From Oscillospiraceae bacterium (GTDB taxonomy: Bacteria > Bacillota > Clostridia > Oscillospirales > Ruminococcaceae): a stretch of 45,287 nt of DNA. The translations under genes were made by a program, and so were the position numbers. Where the stretch lies: assembly GCA_009780025.1 (NCBI GenBank), contig WRAV01000016.1, positions 1-45,287 of the forward strand. The letters are read 5' to 3'. A model generated the notes under the pieces. The model was not told where the DNA came from. It saw only the letters and a list, made by a program, of their open reading frames with translations, and did no database searches. Shown one piece after another: positions 23,817-32,282 of this stretch (positions are counted from its first letter, which is position 1; each line of letters starts with the position of its first letter).

Positions 23817-24829
23817 TCACTTCCACAAAAACGGTGGGTACTCGTTTAAATCTCCACGCAAAAATCTCGCAAGCAGCAACGCTTGTGAATATGGCACCAG
23901 TCCCCACTCGATTTTTTCTCTGAGAAATGGATGCTCTATCATTTCCCGCTTACGGTTTTGCCACGCTGTCAAAAGCGTTTTTCGCGCATCATCCCGCAAA
24001 ATAGTTGCACCACTCTCTTTTTGAGTAAAATCGTTTCCTGTGAGCTGCCGCATATTTATGAGCTTGAGCACAAAACGGTCAGCAAGTGGGGCTCGAAACT
24101 CCTCCATCAAGTCGAGTGCAAGTGAGCGACGGCCGGGCCGATCTGTATGTAGGAATCCCACAAAAGGATCAAGACCAACCGATGACAGAGCTGCTGAAAC
24201 ATCATTCGCTAGCAGTGTATATACAAAAGAAAGAAGCGCGTTGACATTGTCTAAAGGTGGTCTCCTACTGCGTCTTTTGAAGAAGAAATCCTCTTTATTG
24301 TTCAAAATCATCTCATTGAAAACGGAAAAATATCGGGTTGCCGCCTCTCCCTCTAACCCGAACAGCTCACCCGAGGTTTCAGATTGACGAACCAGCGCAG
24401 TGGTCTCAGCAATAAATCCAGCGGCTTTTTTTATTCTTTGCGCATCCACTCGCATAGCGTGGTCACGTACAGTACGCTCAAGTACCCACCGGCTGTTGTG
24501 CAGCTTTCCAGTGAGTATATTTCTCGCGATGTAAACGCTTTTTATGTTATCGTCCGCATAGCGATACTGCGTTCTGCGCAATAAAACATTGCCGCGTTCT
24601 TCTCCCACAACACTTGCCTGAAACCGCCCATATTCCGATAAAAATGTCAGCGAAATACCCGCCTGCGCACACTTGCGCCTTGCCGACCGAAAGTGATTAC
24701 TCCTTCTAAATTGTGCAGTGGTACACGCATAAGCTCCTGGTCGGTTTGTTTCACGACGATATTTTCGCCGTCCAGCGCTAGGTAAGCGTCGGGCACTGTT
24801 ACATAAAAAGTGTTCAGTAGTTTTCTCAC
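23817..24829 (-). pseudogene. cas1: Cas1 integrase gene, frameshifted
   Basis: Starts with GTG at 24829, overlapping the cas4 stop. The first 53 codons are typical type I-C Cas1 (LLNTFYVTVPDAYLALDGEN, LEGVITFGRQGAS). At about 24670-24680 the frame shifts, and the rest (KCAQAGISLTFLSEYGRFQA to the C-terminus) continues in another frame. Cas1 proteins usually have about six more residues here (PALMG-like). The sequence at the join holds one GCAAGT where homology predicts two, so a 19-bp deletion between short direct repeats is the likely cause. Later motifs (NDVSAALSSVGLDPFVGFLHTDRPGRRSLALDLMEEFR region with catalytic His/Asp) are intact. Confidence 0.9.
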
Positions 24830-25497
24830 TGTGCCTCCTCTTGGGTCTTGCTATCGATATATAATCGCACACTGTTTGCACTGGGCAGCTTTGGCAGGCA
24901 GGCGTCCTTTAGCGAACATGAAGCGCATACTTTTCGCGGCTTTACACGCGGAGTGTATCCACGTATGTAGTAATCGTACATCTCTTTAAGCGCCCCGCGA
25001 ACTTTTTCACGCAAAGCAGTGTCCAACGCAACAGCCTCTCTGCGCTTTGTCTCACCATAATATAAGTACGCTGTTTCTATCGTCTCACATGCGAGCATTT
25101 CCTCTATACAAATAGCCTGCGCACACAATTGCATTCGATCAGAATCATCATTTTTCCGGGAACTCCCCCGCTTATATTCAACAGGGCATGGTAGCCACTT
25201 GCCATCCCTGCCGAATATAGAAACACCTTTGCTATCCCGACGAAACTCCACAACATCACAACGCCCAGACGCTCCAAGTTCGCGGGAAAACACGGGCATA
25301 TCCCGCACGATGAGCAAGTCACCCCGCTTTTCAGTTAAAGATTGATCGTGTGCGCGCTTATGCATTAGCGTCCCGCCGGCGGTGTATTCGTTGTCCTGCC
25401 AAATGTGCTCGATGTGGATTAGCGCCCACTGTCGCCGACAAAAATTGAAATGCTGGATTCCGGAAATCATCAAGAGGTCTTCTTCGCCGTATTGCAT
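24826..25497 (-). CDS. cas4: Cas4 nuclease, PAM-selecting adaptation factor
   Basis: 223 residues, intact. RecB-like Fe-S nuclease: a single Cys near 20 (HFNFCRRQWALIHIE) and a C-terminal Cys cluster (CASCSLKDACLP) for the 4Fe-4S centre. Nuclease core: GRCDVVEFR, PVEYKRG (catalytic Lys) and QLCAQAICIEEML. It trims prespacers for Cas1-Cas2 in type I-C. Start ATG at 25497 with AAGGTGAT upstream. Directly upstream lies a CRISPR-repeat remnant and an inversion breakpoint instead of cas7. Confidence 0.95.
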   Translation of the reverse strand: MQYGEEDLLMISGIQHFNFCRRQWALIHIEHIWQDNEYTAGGTLMHKRAHDQSLTEKRGDLLIVRDMPVFSRELGASGRCDVVEFRRDSKGVSIFGRDGKWLPCPVEYKRGSSRKNDDSDRMQLCAQAICIEEMLACETIETAYLYYGETKRREAVALDTALREKVRGALKEMYDYYIRGYTPRVKPRKVCASCSLKDACLPKLPSANSVRLYIDSKTQEEAQ

Positions 25498-25533
25498 GTT
25501 ATCACCTTTGTGTTTTAGTTGTGTTGGTTGTTT

Positions 25534-25607
25534 GTGTGGGGCGTGGCACCCGCAAACAATATGGATCGATAATACTCAGCAATTTCAATCCACACGCCCC
25601 ACACATG
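25534..25607 (-). CRISPR. Mini-array remnant at the cas4-side inversion breakpoint
   Basis: Minus-strand order: partial repeat 25607-25582 (CATGTGTGGGG...ATTGAAAT, lacking its first 7 bases), a 34-nt spacer (25581-25548), then the first 14 nt of another repeat (25547-25534), 36 nt before cas4. The first partial repeat and 30391-30399 share CA and together rebuild a 33-nt repeat. Confidence 0.8.
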
Positions 25608-26955
25608 AGCATCATTCAGGATTTTTAGCTGCTGATGAAAACTATCAAACTGCAAAAGACTACAAGCTTCACACCGACCGCTGGGAATCGCCAATTATTA
25701 TTACCACTCAGGTACAGTTTCTGGAAAGCATCTTTTCCGCAAAGGGCAGCAGCCTTCGCAAGCTGCACAATATAGCCGATAGCGTAATTATCTTTGATGA
25801 GGCTCAAAGCTTGCCGCTTAAGTGCGTGCACCTTTTTAACGGGGCGGTCAACTTTTTACATAGAGTGTGCAGCAACACAATTTTGCTCTGCACAGCCACG
25901 CAACCACTGCTGGACACTGTAGAGCGGAGTATTCGTTTTTCTGAAAACCCATCAATAGTTCAGTGTGTATCTTTATCAAAGCGTATACAAATCGTAAACT
26001 CAACGCGGCCAGGTGGATATAAGTATCCCGAACTAGCCGCGTTTGTGCTTGAGAAGCATACAAGTTCTACGTTAGTGATCCTCAACACAAAGGCCGCTGC
26101 GAAGCTGCTGTACGAAGAACTTAAGAGCAGCGAAACCCCTGTGCTGCACCTGAGCACAAATATGTGCGGCGCCCACCGAGACAACGTAATCGAGGAACTT
26201 CACCGTCGACTAAAGGCAAAAGAGCCTGTGATATGTGTATCTACGCAGCTTATAGAAGCAGGGGTCGATATCTCACTTGAGTGTGTTATACGCGATGTCG
26301 CGGGGCTGGACAGCATTTATCAGGCAGCGGGGCGATGCAACCGTCACGGAGAATTTGGCGAAGCGAAAGACGTTTACGTTGTAAATATAGCGGGTGAAAA
26401 CCTGGACAAGCTGCCCGACATAAAAGAAGGTGCGAGAATCACAATGCGCCTGTTCGACGAGGGTCGTTCCGATGACATTGATGAATATTACCGGCACTAT
26501 TTTCATGCGCGCAGGGGTGTTATGGACTATCCCATGAATGGAGGTACTTTATACGATTTGCTCTCGACAAACAAGAAGGGCAAAAACGCTTTTATAAGCA
26601 GAAAAAATAACAAGCTACAAAAGCGCCGGCCCTGTGGCCTGCGATTCGCAGTGCAGCTGACGAGTTTTATGTTATTGATCGTGGGCGCACTGAGGTGGTA
26701 GTTCCATATGGGGAGTCCATGAGCCTTGTAGCAGACTACTGCAAATCCTACAATGACGCGGAAAAACGGAAATTATTGCGGGAACTTGGCAAGTACAGTG
26801 TATCGCTATATCAATATCAGATTAATGCGTTAAAAGAGAGCGGCGCACTTTCTCATCATGGTGAACAGAGCAAGATAACTGTGTTGGATAGCGGATTCTA
26901 CGACCAACGGTTTGGCGTTAATTTAGAAGGTCATCAGGAATTTTTATATGTGTGA
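25606..26955 (+). pseudogene. cas3: Cas3, C-terminal half (helicase domain), separated by inversion and frameshifted
   Basis: Begins abruptly at the breakpoint with (E)HHSGFLAADENYQT, the position that in I-C Cas3 follows NTVL of the N-terminal half. Contains VQFLESIFS, the DEAQ box (VIIFDEAQSLPLK), the SF2 motif QLIEAGVDIS and QAAGRCNRHGE. At 26619-26622 one A appears lost from a run. Restoring it joins NKLQ to KAPALWPAIRSAADEFYVID and the remaining frame to 26955. There is no start codon at the joint. With the part at 30399-31304 the protein would be about 751 residues, a normal Cas3 length. Confidence 0.9.
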
Positions 26956-26964
26956 GGTGTTTGT

Positions 26965-27675
26965 ATGCAGACAAAGCGCAATTCTGTAGAGTTTAAGGTT
27001 TATGGCAAGTATGCACTTTTCTCCGACCCGATCACCCGCCCTGGTGGAGAAAAGTTTAGCTACCAGACACCAACCTATCAAGCGCTCAAGGGGATAGTTG
27101 AGAGCATTTACTGGAAACCGACCCTCATTTGGTATATAGACGCTGTGCGGGTAATGAAGCGGATACAAACCGAAAGTAAGGGCATGCGCCCAATCAAGAT
27201 GAACGGCGGCAACGACCTTGCATACTATACATACCTCAAAGACGTTGAGTACCAGATTCTGGCGCATTTTGAATGGAATATTAACCGGCCAAATCTGGAG
27301 CATGACCGAAACGAGCATAAGCATCATAACATGGCACGGCGAAGTGTGGAGCAGGGTGGCCGGCGCGATGTGTTTCTCGGCACGAGAGAATGCCAGGCAT
27401 ATGTGGAGCCCTGCAAGTTTGGTGAGAGAGTTAGCTTTTTTGATGAGTATGGCAACATCGACTTTGGGATGATGTTCCATGGTTTTGATTATCCGGATGA
27501 GGCCGGTAAAGACGAGCTTGGCGCACGGTTCTGGCATCAAGTTATGGATAATGGGGTCATTCGGTTTGAATCTCCGCAAGCCGTAAAAAGCCGGCGTGTG
27601 GTGAGGGAATACGATAAAAATTACAGCTTCAAACGGTTTGAGGAAGGGGTGAACTTTAACGTTGAGCTGGTTTAG
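26965..27675 (+). CDS. cas5c: Cas5c (Cas5d) pre-crRNA endonuclease
   Basis: 236 residues, frame intact. In type I-C this protein replaces Cas6 and cuts the repeat RNA, then caps the Cascade foot. RAMP fold beginning VEFKVYGKYALFSDPITRPGGEKFSYQTPTYQALKG. The family's catalytic-type Lys/His region is in NEHKHHNMARRSVEQGG. The end overlaps cas8c by 14 nt. It lies inside the inverted segment, so it now runs opposite to cas4-cas1-cas2 and has lost its natural promoter. Confidence 0.95.
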   Translation: MQTKRNSVEFKVYGKYALFSDPITRPGGEKFSYQTPTYQALKGIVESIYWKPTLIWYIDAVRVMKRIQTESKGMRPIKMNGGNDLAYYTYLKDVEYQILAHFEWNINRPNLEHDRNEHKHHNMARRSVEQGGRRDVFLGTRECQAYVEPCKFGERVSFFDEYGNIDFGMMFHGFDYPDEAGKDELGARFWHQVMDNGVIRFESPQAVKSRRVVREYDKNYSFKRFEEGVNFNVELV

Positions 27676-29532
27676 CAACCTTGCGCAAGCGTATGACCGA
27701 GTGGCGGATATTGCGGGCGTACCCGACCAACACGGTAATGTGCTGTTGCCTCAAAACCATATGCTGCAAAAAACTGATATTTGCGTTACTCTTGACTGTG
27801 AAGGAAATTTTCGCCGGGCAGAAGAGAGCGAGCTTAGGATTATGATTCCCTGTACGGAAGATTCGGCGTCGCGGACAGTAGCTATAAATCCGCATCCGCT
27901 GCACGAACAGCTGGGGTATCTTGCACTGGATGAAAAGAAGCGCAATGCCTATTGCAGGCAGCTGGACGCTTGGAGCGCTCGACATATTAAAGTTGAGGCT
28001 GTTCGCAGATATACTACGGGGGCTACCATACTTGATGATTTGCGCAGGCACAATATAACAGTTGATGTGGATGAGTGCGATGAAAACGGTGAGAGAAAGC
28101 CTGAGAAGAAGCTAAAGGAGGAAAATGCCAAAATAATTAGGCTGTTTGTCCGCTTTAGTGTGGAGGCCCCGATCTTACGCCTAATCTGTGGGAAGACGTT
28201 ACCGTGGCTAACGTGTGGCAAGAGCATTGCAATACGTCTGAAGCTAAGGAACATATGTTGTGTTATGCTACAGGGCTGATGGGTCCCTCCGCTGATAAGC
28301 ACCCAAAAGGCATAAACATGGCAACGTATGGCGCTAAGCTTATCAGTTGCAACGATGAGGCAAACTATACATACAAAGGCCGCTTTAAAAGTGCTGGCCA
28401 AGCAAACTCAATCAGCGCGCAGGCCAGCCATAAAGCTCACTCTATGCTGAAATACTTAGTAGCAACACAAGGCTATAAATGTGACACGCAGGTTATTGTC
28501 GCTTGGGCAGTTGACGATGGCAGATCACAGCCAAATCCGTTTGAGGACTCGCTTGGTCTTTGTCAAGCTTCTCAAGAAACAGATGAAGACAAGCTAATTG
28601 AAGCAAAGAGCGAAATTACAACCAACTACGCGGTGCGCTTACGCAGCGCACTGCTCGGAAAAGGAAATGCGCGAGATCTTGATAGCACTATACGCCGCGT
28701 TGCCATCATGGCGATGGACGCCGCTACAACAGGGCGGATGGGCATCACATTCTACCAGGATTTAGCTGAAAACGAATATATTGAGCGCGTTATTACTTGG
28801 CACGAGTCATGCTGCTGGTGGTTTAGGCGCGGTAGCCACGAATACATTTCTGCGCCAAGCGCCGACCGAATCATAGCAGCTGTGTATGGCGAGCCAAAGG
28901 GCGAGGGTTATAATAAAATCAAAAAGCAAGCACGCGAGCGCCTGCTGTACAACATAATTTGTGCCCAGCCGATTGACCGGGGATGGGTAACTGCTGCGGT
29001 GGCACGTGTTAGCCAGCCTTTTTCGTATGACAAGCAAGATGGCGGCTGGGACAAAAGCAGATGGGAAACAGCACTTAATGTATCTTGTGCTGTTGTACGT
29101 AAATATTATGGTCAAAAGGAGGAGTACACCTTGGAACTTGACAAAACATGCCGGGACAGAGGGTATCTTTTTGGGCGGCTTTTGGCTATTGCCGACAGAA
29201 TTGAGAGCCATGCGCGCTATCTGCAAACAGGGCGTGACGATACAGAAAAACGCCCGACAAATGCAGTGCGGTACATGTCAGCGTTCTCATCAAAGCCAAT
29301 GCGAACATGGAAAGTGATTTTTGATCAGCTAAATCCATATATCCAAAGGCTAAACGGCGCAGGGTGGTATCAAAGACAAATTGACGAAATCATGGGTCTG
29401 TTTGACCCTGAAGAGTTCAGTGATAGGCACCTTGATGGCAAGTATTTGTTGGGCTATTCGCTGCAGCGCAGTGCACTTGATAAAAAAAATAACGAGGAGG
29501 CTGTCGATTATGACGCTAACCAAGAAAATTGA
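27662..29532 (+). pseudogene. cas8c: Cas8c (Csd1) large subunit, frameshifted
   Basis: The N-terminal frame (27662 to about 28166) is good Csd1: MSWFSNLAQAYDRVADI, LLPQNHMLQKTDICVTLD. In a C run at 28167-28170 the frame shifts; restoring one C gives VEAPDLTPNLWEDVT and the second frame, which continues to 29532 (LCYATGLMGPSADKHPKGIN, GAKLISCNDEANYTYKGRF, HKAHSMLKYL). Combined length about 623 residues, normal for Csd1, the PAM-recognising Cascade subunit. The first frame runs on as nonsense to 28279. The 3' end overlaps cas7 by 23 nt. Confidence 0.92.
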
Positions 29533-30328
29533 TTTTGCCATTATTATTGGTGTTAAAAACGCGAATCCCAATGGTGATCCGCTGAACGGCAATCGCCCTA
29601 GGCAGAACTATGACGGGCACGGTGAGATTTCTGGTGTATGTATAAAGCGCAAGCTTCGCAATCGCCTGTTAGATGATGGGCAAGCGATTCTTGTGCAGTC
29701 GGACGATTACCGCACTGATGACCACCGCAGCATTAAGTCCCGGTACGATGCCGCTACAAAAGAGTTATCCAAAAGTGATGGCGCTGAACAAAGAGCCACC
29801 TTTGCCTGCCAGACATGGTTTGACGTCCGGGCTTTTGGGCAGGTTCTCGCAGGGGTTGACAGCACAAATGCCTCCATAGCGATTCGCGGGCCTGTTAGCG
29901 TGCAGAGCGCTTTTTCGATAGAGCCTGTGGATATTTCCAGCCTACAGATAACAAAGAGCGTAAACCTTGATACTAACAAAAAGGATCCGTCTATGAAGTC
30001 GGGCGACACAATGGGCATCAAACACCGCGTAGAGCGCGGAGTTTACCTTACATATGGCAGCATTAACCGACAGCTCGCCGAGAAAACCGGGTTTACCGAC
30101 GATGATGCGCAGACGTTGAAAGCCGCGATGCTAAACCTGTTTGAAAACGATGAGTCCTCCGCACGCCCAGCCGGCAGCATGGAAGTTATAAAAGTGATTT
30201 GGTGGACACATGAGGATGTGGTTTTGTCATCTGCAAAAGTACATAGAAGCCTTGAAGTAAATGCTGATGGGACTTAATACTCTTTCCCGGCTGGAGGGGA
30301 TTTCTGTAGAGGAGCTTGAGGCAGAGTA
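29510..30328 (+). pseudogene. cas7: Cas7 (Csd2) backbone subunit, C-terminal frameshift
   Basis: Start ATG at 29510 with GAGGAGG 10 nt upstream. Typical Csd2: IDFAIIIGVKNANPNGDPL, GEISGVCIKRKLRNRL, WFDVRAFGQVLAG, IKHRVERGVYLTYGSINRQLAEKTGF, VHRSLEVNADGT. The frame stops at 30277 because of one extra A (30276-30277). Deleting it yields DGTYTLSRLEGISVEELEAE ending at 30328. The loss is only about 17 residues, so the truncated protein might still fold. Cas7 is the crRNA-coating filament subunit of Cascade. A CRISPR repeat begins 3 nt after the restored stop. Confidence 0.92.
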
Positions 30329-30330
30329 GG

Positions 30331-30399
30331 GTCGCGCCACATGTGTGGATTGAAAAGATGAAGAAACTGAAAGTTATATACCCTATGAAAGTTGCACCA
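30331..30399 (+). CRISPR. Mini-array remnant at the cas7/cas3 inversion breakpoint
   Basis: Plus-strand order: repeat 30331-30356 (GTCGCGCCAC...GGATTGAAAA, with about 8-9 bp lost between GTGTGG direct repeats), a 34-nt spacer (30357-30390), then the first 9 nt of a repeat (30391-30399, GTTGCACCA) fused to reversed cas3. Spacer length and repeat phase agree with the remnant at 25534-25607. Confidence 0.82.
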
Positions 30400-31304
30400 A
30401 GTACTGTATTTTCATCTGCGCAAAGCGTTTGGCGTATTTCGTCAGCGGTTTGGCTTAGTATCGATAAATAGGGAATGACATAAATAATCCGCTCCAAGTT
30501 ATGCCGGCGTGCATGTTCAAGGGCAAACCGCAAGCTTGCCAGAGTTTTACCGCCACCTGTAGGTACCTCAAGCTTATATATGCCACGCTCACGGCTCCCT
30601 GCTTTGGCACAGCTGTCCGATACATTTTGGCGGAACACTGACATTTCTGATTGAGTTTGAAATGAGCTAAGTCTACACTCAAGATGCCCGATAAAAGTAT
30701 CCCAATCGGCTTTTGGCGAGTTATATTCAAGCCCGCTCTCAAATAAGTACGCATCCAGGCGGTCAGCATCAATCAGGCATGAGTAGGCAATTTTTATAAG
30801 CATAGATATGCCGAAGGCTTTTTCTTCTGCATGCATTTTGGCAAGCACAAACTCAAGCTCGGCTTTAAGAATATCAGTATCAACTTGTGGACAATCCGCA
30901 GGACACTCAAACAATTCCGCACTACTTAGCCTATCCAGTAAGGGCGTCTCACCCTCCGGCGAGAGGTTGTCATAGAGCGCACCATGGTGAGACGCAATAA
31001 TATTGCCAATAATTTCTGCCACATGTGGCACGGTAGCGATATCAGCGTATGCCCTCTTGGCTCCAAAAATGCTGTGCAAAACACTCCCGCGAATGGCAAC
31101 CTCATCGAGTATGTATTCTTGGAACTCTGCAGATATTTTGCCTAAATCATGTAAAAAACCTGCGACGCGTAAAATCTCTGCTATGCCGCACTTTGCCCCA
31201 AAGCGCATGGCAAGCATAGATACATTCCGGCTGTGGTCGTTTAGAGGTTGAGCGGTGCGCGCAAGTGCTGTGTGCCAATTTGTGTTAATATCCTGAGTTG
31301 TCAT
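30399..31304 (-). pseudogene. cas3: Cas3, N-terminal half (HD nuclease and Walker A)
   Basis: 302 codons from the ATG at 31304 (GAAGGAGAGG upstream). HD nuclease residues: His in LNDHSRNV (24), H52-D53 in FLHDLGKIS, HS in VLHSIFG (76), HH in IASHHGAL (106-107), D in CLIDADRLD. Helicase motif I EVPTGGGKTLASLRFAL at 246-262. Sequence is normal up to ADENTVL, then the frame runs into CRISPR-repeat remnant and antisense cas7 tail, stopping at 30186. The DEAQ and later motifs lie 4.8 kb away on the other strand (25606-26955), so no full Cas3 can be made from this arrangement. Confidence 0.92.
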
Positions 31305-31782
31305 AAGCCTCTCCTTCGCGGTGAGTACTTAGTTAAAAAATTCCATAAATTATAATAATATTATGTCATATTATGTATCAGGTGTCAATTTGTATTTTTA
31401 TTTATTCAACAAATAGAGCAAACCTTAAAATCGGTAAATCGATGATCAATACAGCGTTTTTAAATCTTTGTGGAAATGGAGGGGCCAGAATAAAGTGCTT
31501 CCCAAACAATTTTTGGAGCCCATACTATTTCTTCATTTTTTTCACTTCTATAGTTTGAAGTAGGAAAATCAGTAATCGTGATATATCGACCCTATACATT
31601 GAATCTTTAGAATAGTATATTGTCAAAGAGCGTATATAAAGCAGAACAGAAATTATCTGAAAGCTTATCGAATTCACCCAAGAAAACCAAGTTTGATTCC
31701 CTTCCAAAAAGCCCAAGCACAATACTTCTAAAGACGAACTTTGTCAAGATGATAACCCGTAGAATACATATAAAAGTTTGCC
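31305..31782. other. AT-rich gap upstream of cas3 with probable cas promoter
   Basis: No supported gene; short frames here lack homology-like features and ribosome binding sites. On the minus strand, TATAAT at 31349-31354 lies about 45 bp before cas3 with a poorly defined -35, and is the likely cas operon promoter. The rest is AT-rich sequence unlike the backbone and leads to the family B element. Confidence 0.5.
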
Positions 31783-31957
31783 TATACTTGTTTCACTTCA
31801 AAAGAAGAACGCTTTTGAAGCTGCGGCAAGATCAGCCGCAGTCAGCGCTTCGCGCTGGGAAGCCCGTGTATACGCCATTAACAGCTCCGCTGCTACATAC
31901 TCGTGGAGTGTGTAAACTTGAAAAATAAAGTGCATTTTTCAAGTTTAATGGCTATAT
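31783..31957 (+). repeat. Multi-hairpin dispersed element, family B copy 2
   Basis: 175 bp almost identical to 11439-11614. Stems: CTTCAAAAG/CTTTTGAAG, CAGCGC/GCGCTG (loop TTC instead of TGC), TACATACTC/GAGTGTGTA (one G-T pair replacing a Watson-Crick pair), AACTTGAAAAA/TTTTTCAAGTT. Its right edge is 36 bp before the riboswitch promoter. Confidence 0.87.
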
Positions 31958-31993
31958 CTCAAATTGCATCACAATCAAGGCTAAAACTTTATC

Positions 31994-32023
31994 TTGACAA
32001 GCCGAAAAGGAATGCGTTATACT
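31994..32023 (+). promoter_or_regulatory. Promoter of the cobalamin riboswitch operon
   Basis: TTGACA at 31994-31999, TATACT at 32018-32023, spacer 18 bp. It begins just after the family B element. Confidence 0.75.
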
Positions 32024-32044
32024 AGCACCATAGTAAAATATTAG

Positions 32045-32170
32045 TTGTGTCGTTTGCTGTGGAAAAATTTTCCAAGCAGGTTGCGGAATAGGGTGAGAAT
32101 CCCTGCGAGCGGGTCACTGTGATGCGGTACGGTTATGCCGTTGCCGATAAGTCAGATACGCTGAGGCACA
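32045..32170 (+). promoter_or_regulatory. Cobalamin (B12) riboswitch
   Basis: Aptamer signatures in order: the GGGTGAGAATCCC core hairpin region (32091-32103), GCGGGTCACTGTGA (family GCC/GTCACTGT, 32109-32122), and CCGATAAGTCAGATACGC (B12 box, 32144-32161). It precedes an operon of predicted corrinoid-binding and ECF transport genes, as expected. Terminator-like hairpins follow, so control is probably transcriptional. Confidence 0.9.
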
Positions 32171-32174
32171 TTGA

Positions 32175-32204
32175 ATTGCTTCCCCGAACGAAGCGATGTT
32201 TTTT
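32175..32204 (+). terminator. Riboswitch-linked terminator 1
   Basis: ATTGCTTC pairs with GAAGCGAT (one G-T pair), followed by G and TTTTTT. It sits 4 nt after the aptamer. Confidence 0.7.
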
Positions 32205-32213
32205 GTGCACTTT

Positions 32214-32249
32214 AGCGCGATTCATCGTTTATGATGGGTGCGCTTTTTT
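32214..32249 (+). terminator. Riboswitch-linked terminator 2
   Basis: AGCGC/GCGCT outer stem and CATC/GATG inner stem followed by TTTTTT, 20 bp before the ribosome binding site of the first gene. Two tandem intrinsic-terminator shapes in one leader are unusual. Confidence 0.65.
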
Positions 32250-32282
32250 AGACCCAGAAACCAACAATAAAGGAGTGTTATC

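Noticed and set aside
31620-31928. 102-codon frame upstream of the riboswitch
   Set aside because: Its second half is the family B repeat, it begins at a non-ATG codon, and no ribosome binding site or family is visible.
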